In this document: piece by piece, positions 60,802 to 64,000 of the stretch
Position numbering within the stretch: the stretch's first letter is position 1
How the letters are laid out: each line of letters starts with the position of its first letter
Source: CAWDVB01 sp963824105
Lineage (GTDB): Bacteria; Actinomycetota; Actinomycetes; Propionibacteriales; Nocardioidaceae
Assembly: GCA_963824105.1 (NCBI GenBank)
Contig: CAWGNN010000006.1
Location: 124,001-188,000 of the forward strand
Direction of reading: 5' to 3'
Length of the DNA: 64,000 nucleotides
Notes under the pieces: generated by a model
What the model was told of the DNA's origin: nothing
The model's input: the letters and a program-made list of their open reading frames with translations, nothing else
Database searches by the model: none
Made by a program: the position numbers and the translations under genes

Positions 60802-61368
60802 GTGAGCGCCCCGCCCGAGGTTCCCGACGCCGTCGCCCGCGCCTTCGACGTGTCGCGGCGCGCGGGATACGTCTCCTTCTGCAGGAACGAGACCGGCCGG
60901 CTCCTCGCGACGCTCGCGGCCAGCCGAGAGGGCACTCTGGCCGAGATGGGGACCGGTTGCGGGGTCGGCACGGCCTGGCTGCGCAGCGGGGTCCGCCCCG
61001 ACGCACACATCGTCACCGCCGAGCTCGACGCGGGACTGGCAGAGGGCGCTGCGGAGATCTTCGACGGGGACGATCAGGTGGAGGTGCTGGCCGCGGACTC
61101 CTCGACCCTGCGCGAGCGGGCACCGTTCTCCCTGCTCTTCGTTGACTCGCGCGACCCGGGCACGAGCGGACCCGACTCGGTGGCGGACCTGGTCGAACCC
61201 GGAGGTCTCGTGGTGCTCGACGACTTCGTGCCCTGCCAGTCATGGCCCCCGGTGTCCTCCGGGCGGGTCGATTCACTGCGCGAGGCCTGGCTCAGCGACG
61301 AGCGTTTCACCGCCGTCGAGGTGATGGTGGCCCCGGACACCTCGGTGTTGCTCGCGACCCGTCGCTGA
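60802..61368 (+). CDS. SAM-dependent methyltransferase-like protein
   Basis: This 188-residue protein has a Rossmann-type SAM-binding motif AEMGTGCGVGTAWL near residue 42, an acidic ELDAGLAEGAAEIF after the next strand, and LLFVDSRDP near 110. It resembles small O-methyltransferases of the class I family. The start is GTG 60802. The substrate is unknown. It is divergent from the leuB operon and shares the palindromic region with it. Confidence 0.75.
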   Translation: MSAPPEVPDAVARAFDVSRRAGYVSFCRNETGRLLATLAASREGTLAEMGTGCGVGTAWLRSGVRPDAHIVTAELDAGLAEGAAEIFDGDDQVEVLAADSSTLRERAPFSLLFVDSRDPGTSGPDSVADLVEPGGLVVLDDFVPCQSWPPVSSGRVDSLREAWLSDERFTAVEVMVAPDTSVLLATRR

Positions 61369-61870
61369 GGCAGCCCCTGGCTGCGCCCGCTTCCCGACGA
61401 CACACAGACGTGACGTGGCCCTGTCTGGAGCTCGGTCATGGACGACATCTCGTCCCACTTGGACCAGGACGCCACCTTCGCCGTGGGCGGTGAAGGGCAG
61501 GCCTTCCTTGCCGACGTCTATGGCGCTGGCAGGGTCATGGCGGACAACCTCCACGGGCCTTCGGGAGTCTCGTACGTGATGACCGACCGGCGAGGCGATC
61601 GCCTCGGTACTTCCCGAGATCTTCGGCGTGCCTTGGATCGAGAGGGTGCGCACCCACCCCCATGCGACTGCTCAACACCCTGCGCGCGGCCGCCCCTCGC
61701 CGCTCCCGGCGAGGGCTTCGCCCAGCGCGTCGAGACGGTCCAGAGGGAGTCCCCGCCCGCTGCGTGTCTGGCTGCCTCCACCCGAGCTCCGAGCCGGCGG
61801 CCAGACCTCCTCGATCTTCGTAGAAGTGTCGCTGACCCGCACCGTCTCGCTCCACCTCGCCATGGCACTT
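61369..61870 (+). other. Gene-poor stretch, possibly decayed
   Basis: No convincing gene is seen here. One plus-strand frame (61438-61600) reads DDISSHLDQDATFAVGGEGQ AFLADVYG and a neighbouring frame continues with ASVLPEIFGVPWIERVRTHP, so a frameshifted remnant is conceivable, but no family was recognised. Confidence 0.35.
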
Positions 61871-61907
61871 GGTGGTTGAGGAGGGCCGAAGGCCCGTCTC
61901 AACCACC
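61871..61907. repeat. REP-like palindromic element
   Basis: GGTGGTTGAG (61871-61880) pairs perfectly with CTCAACCACC (61898-61907), with an inner GGGCC/GGCCC stem and a GAA loop. From memory, palindromes beginning GGTGGTTGAG and ending CTCAACCACC are frequent intergenic repeats in actinobacteria. It could also end transcription before the lipoprotein gene. Confidence 0.6.
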
Positions 61908-61974
61908 CCGCTCGAGCCGGGCACGCCCCGCTTGGTCCGGGCCGCTATGGTCGGCGTCCGGGGAGAGGAGACAG

Positions 61975-62565
61975 ATGCTCAAGCGGCCGGCTCTGACGGC
62001 ACTGCTGTTCACAGCGACCCTCGTCGTCCTCACGTCCTGTTCGCAGTCCGCCGTCGTGACCTCGCCGACACCTGCGGGCCAGGAATCCGTAGCTCCCTCA
62101 CCGTCACTGGCTGACCCTTCTGCACCGCACTCGGTCTGTGTCGACCAGCTCGGGGACGTGACCGGACTCGATCTGGCGTCCGCCACGCTCACCTTGGAGC
62201 CCAAGGCGCTGAACTTCACCATCACCACCGCCGCTCCACCTGCGGGCTACGCCGCCTACGACCTGGAGCTCGTCGACAACAAGGCACAGCCGCTCTACAA
62301 CTTCTCGCTGATCTTCAACGGCAGCTCGGCGATACTGAGCGGCATCGACTTCGCCACCAACGAGAAGTTCCCGGTGACCCCGGACCCGCAGATCTCCGGT
62401 GACACCGTCTCGGGGAAGATCCCCCTCAGCGATGTGCCCCATCTCCCACCGGCTGCGGTCGGCTTCCAGTGGAGCGCGAACGCCGGCGGGAAGGCCGGCA
62501 GCGACCGCTGCCCCGACACAGGGTCGGACACGACCCGGCCGGCGATGGAGACCTTTCCCAACTAG
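61975..62565 (+). CDS. Lipoprotein of unknown function
   Basis: This 196-residue protein has a lipoprotein signal (KRPALTALLFTATLVVLTSC) with the lipobox LTSC at about residue 23, a Ser/Pro-rich linker (TSPTPAGQESVAPSPSLADP) and a beta-rich C-terminal domain. ATG 61975 follows GAGAGGAG. Two cysteines (SVCVDQ and DRCPDTG) could form a disulphide. No family was recognised. Confidence 0.75.
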   Translation: MLKRPALTALLFTATLVVLTSCSQSAVVTSPTPAGQESVAPSPSLADPSAPHSVCVDQLGDVTGLDLASATLTLEPKALNFTITTAAPPAGYAAYDLELVDNKAQPLYNFSLIFNGSSAILSGIDFATNEKFPVTPDPQISGDTVSGKIPLSDVPHLPPAAVGFQWSANAGGKAGSDRCPDTGSDTTRPAMETFPN

Positions 62566-62622
62566 CCCCCTCGCCCCGGTCGGCGCGCGAGTGCGCGACG
62601 GGCCGGGACGGGCCTTCGAGGC

Positions 62623-63861
62623 TCACCGTCCGCCGCGCGCGATCTCTGTTTCCCGACGCGCTGAGCGTGACCTGCGCGCGGCGACCGGAAGGACGGCGAG
62701 GAAGGTGAGGAGGGCCGCCAGGACCAGACCCGCCGCAGCGAGCCTGGCGTACCCAGGGAGCGGAAGGAGCGTGAGGAGCAGCCCGACATTGGTCGCCACC
62801 AGTCGGGCCGAGGCCCAGCGATCGAGGACTGCGTTGGCCACCCGGACGGGCGTGGGCCCGCCGCCCAGCGCGACCGGGACGAGATAGGCGAGGGCGCCCA
62901 CGAGCAGTTGGGCCCCGAAGCCGATGGCCAGCATCGGGGAGAGTTCGTCGAGCAGACGGTCGAGCTGACCCCACGAGGGCGTGACCGCCGACGCCACCGT
63001 CAGCGTCACCAGGCAGCCGACCAGCCACACCAGAGCCGCGCCAACCGAGAGGGGGGCGAACGAAACGGGCGGACGCGACCGTGCCGCCCGCACCCAGCCC
63101 TGGGCATGCAGGGCGAGGCCGGCCAGGTAGAGCGCCAGGCCACCGGTCAGCAGGACCGGGACGTCAAGGAGCGGGCCTGCGGCGGCGGCGGCGACCCCGA
63201 GCACCAACGCGGGGAGTCCCAGACGGGCGGCCCTTTCGGCTCCCGTGGCGATCCGTGTGCGCAACATGGTGGGCCACAGGCTGACGAGTGTGCCGATGGC
63301 CGTGATGCCGATCCAGCCGAGCAGGTTGATCACCGCATGGGCAACCATCACTCTCCCGTGCCACGGGTCGGAGTCGTCCAGGCGGGCCAGAACGATCCCG
63401 AGCGTCACCCCCAGGCACAGCAGCACGGCCGAGGCAAGGTAGTAGCGGACCGTGATGCCGAACCGAGCCGGGAGCGCCCGGCGCAGCAGGCCGAGGAGGG
63501 TGGCTCCGTGCCAGGCAACGGCGGACAGGACCGCCGCTCCTCCCACGAGAGTCAACGCCCACCAGCCTGACGAGACCCCGGACACGACCAGGAGCGCTCC
63601 GGCGTTGAGCAGGGTGAGCCTGCGCTCCTGCCCGACCCGGTCCCCGTCGTCCGGGGCAGTGTGCAGGACTGCGTCGGTGAAGTAGCGGCTCCACACCAGG
63701 ATCGAGTGAGTGGCGGCTCCCAGGAGCACGAGGTGGATGAGCAACCACCTGGGCTCCGGGACGACCGAGTGGGCCAGCGCCACCATGCCGGCCGCGACCA
63801 GCCAGCCGACCACGGGCAGGTCCCGCATGGGCCAGAAGCCCCGGGCGGCGCGAGTGCTCAT
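62623..63861 (-). CDS. Polytopic membrane protein with histidine-containing helices
   Basis: This 412-residue protein has about ten to twelve hydrophobic segments. Histidines lie in LIHLVLLGAATHSILVWSRY near residue 45 and in MVAHAVINLLGWIGITAIGT near 175, the latter followed by LVSLWPTMLRTRI. This recalls the membrane part of actinobacterial multicopper-oxidase or nitrite-reductase-linked proteins (from memory); no copper-oxidase domain is present. A heme- or copper-related role is a guess. It overlaps the next upstream frame by ATGA. Confidence 0.65.
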   Translation of the reverse strand: MSTRAARGFWPMRDLPVVGWLVAAGMVALAHSVVPEPRWLLIHLVLLGAATHSILVWSRYFTDAVLHTAPDDGDRVGQERRLTLLNAGALLVVSGVSSGWWALTLVGGAAVLSAVAWHGATLLGLLRRALPARFGITVRYYLASAVLLCLGVTLGIVLARLDDSDPWHGRVMVAHAVINLLGWIGITAIGTLVSLWPTMLRTRIATGAERAARLGLPALVLGVAAAAAGPLLDVPVLLTGGLALYLAGLALHAQGWVRAARSRPPVSFAPLSVGAALVWLVGCLVTLTVASAVTPSWGQLDRLLDELSPMLAIGFGAQLLVGALAYLVPVALGGGPTPVRVANAVLDRWASARLVATNVGLLLTLLPLPGYARLAAAGLVLAALLTFLAVLPVAARRSRSARRETEIARGGR

Positions 63862-64000
63862 GAGGTCCCGTCCTCACCGGTGGCGCCTGCAGGTCTCCGG
63901 GCACGGGATGACCGCGAGGTGATCGATGGGAGGACCAGCAGACAAGCACCCGGCTCGGCGAAAGGCGTCAGGGAGGTACCGGCCGGGCTTGCGCCGCGCT
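63858..64000 (-). CDS. Partial frame running off the window edge
   Basis: The minus-strand frame ending at 63858 (SLTPFAEPGACLLVLPSITS, then SSRARRPAGATGEDGTS) overlaps the start of the membrane-protein gene by ATGA, the usual sign of an upstream gene in the same operon. Only about 46 codons are inside the window and no domain can be named. Confidence 0.35.
   Translation of the reverse strand, partial: RGASPAGTSLTPFAEPGACLLVLPSITSRSSRARRPAGATGEDGTS

Noticed and set aside
61273..61653. 126-codon minus-strand frame
   Set aside because: Overlaps the end of the methyltransferase gene in antisense, with no recognisable domain.
61438..61974. N-terminal extension of the lipoprotein gene back to ATG 61438
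   Set aside because: The lipoprotein signal starts at 61975 with its own ribosome-binding site; the upstream part crosses a palindromic repeat.

Overview
The window is GC-rich bacterial chromosome with dense, short-spaced genes, many GTG/TTG starts and frequent ATGA/GTGA stop-start overlaps. The gene content points to an actinobacterium, most likely of the Nocardioides/Propionibacteriales type. The supporting features are a SepIVA-like septation protein beside the DUF177-rpmF-rnc-mutM block, an F420-pathway guanylyltransferase (CofC/FbiD), an HU protein with a long Lys/Ala tail, an IclR regulator divergent from leuCD, and GlnR-like boxes in front of amtB. The genus is an inference from gene content, not a database match.

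Layout. 1-24 kb is a core housekeeping run, almost all on the minus strand: ffh (cut by the window edge), a nitrogen-control operon (amtB, two tandem PII genes, glnD), ftsY, smc, mutM, rnc, rpmF, DUF177, sepIVA-like, coaD, rsmD, recG, a DAK2/FakA-like gene and a heterodimeric ABC exporter, facing rpmB. 23.6-30.8 kb holds thiL, an Lrp-type ligand-binding domain, a DUF3515 lipoprotein, ddl, a Cys/Met-metabolism PLP enzyme, gpsA, plsC, cofC and hup. 31-35.8 kb is looser: an acetyltransferase, a phosphotransferase/acyl-CoA dehydrogenase pair, an exported protein and two decayed gene fragments. 35.8-40.7 kb carries leuD-leuC, the divergent IclR regulator, ogt and an AdaA-AlkA fusion.

40.8-41.4 kb has tRNA-Gln and tRNA-Glu followed by two 131-bp modules that repeat the tRNA-Glu 3' end with a period of about 200 bp. 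41.5-49.8 kb contains a large glycine-rich exported protein, a frameshifted pseudogene, a CPBP protease, gltX, an FAH-family enzyme, a conserved actinobacterial protein with a truncated relative nearby, and a pentapeptide-repeat protein. 49.8-56.4 kb groups a two-component system with exported low-complexity proteins and a four-gene redox module (ApbE, ferric-reductase-like membrane protein, NuoF-like flavoprotein, ferredoxin). 56.4-60.8 kb is a branched-chain amino acid operon (leuB-ilvE-cimA) behind a roughly 300-nt leader. The last 3 kb has a methyltransferase, a palindromic repeat, a lipoprotein and a polytopic membrane protein.

How the parts connect. amtB, the PII proteins and GlnD form one ammonium-sensing circuit. 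Ffh, FtsY and the ribosomal protein genes serve translation and protein targeting. leuCD and leuB-ilvE-cimA lie 23 kb apart, but each has an upstream site of the form CGTYTC-N7-GAGACGT, which suggests joint control, perhaps by the IclR regulator. The most unusual places are the leuB leader (a possible 20-codon leader peptide with mutually exclusive pairings), the tRNA-Glu 3'-end triplication and the 52.9-56.4 kb redox module. All coordinates and motifs were read by eye from the sequence; no searches or folding programs were run.
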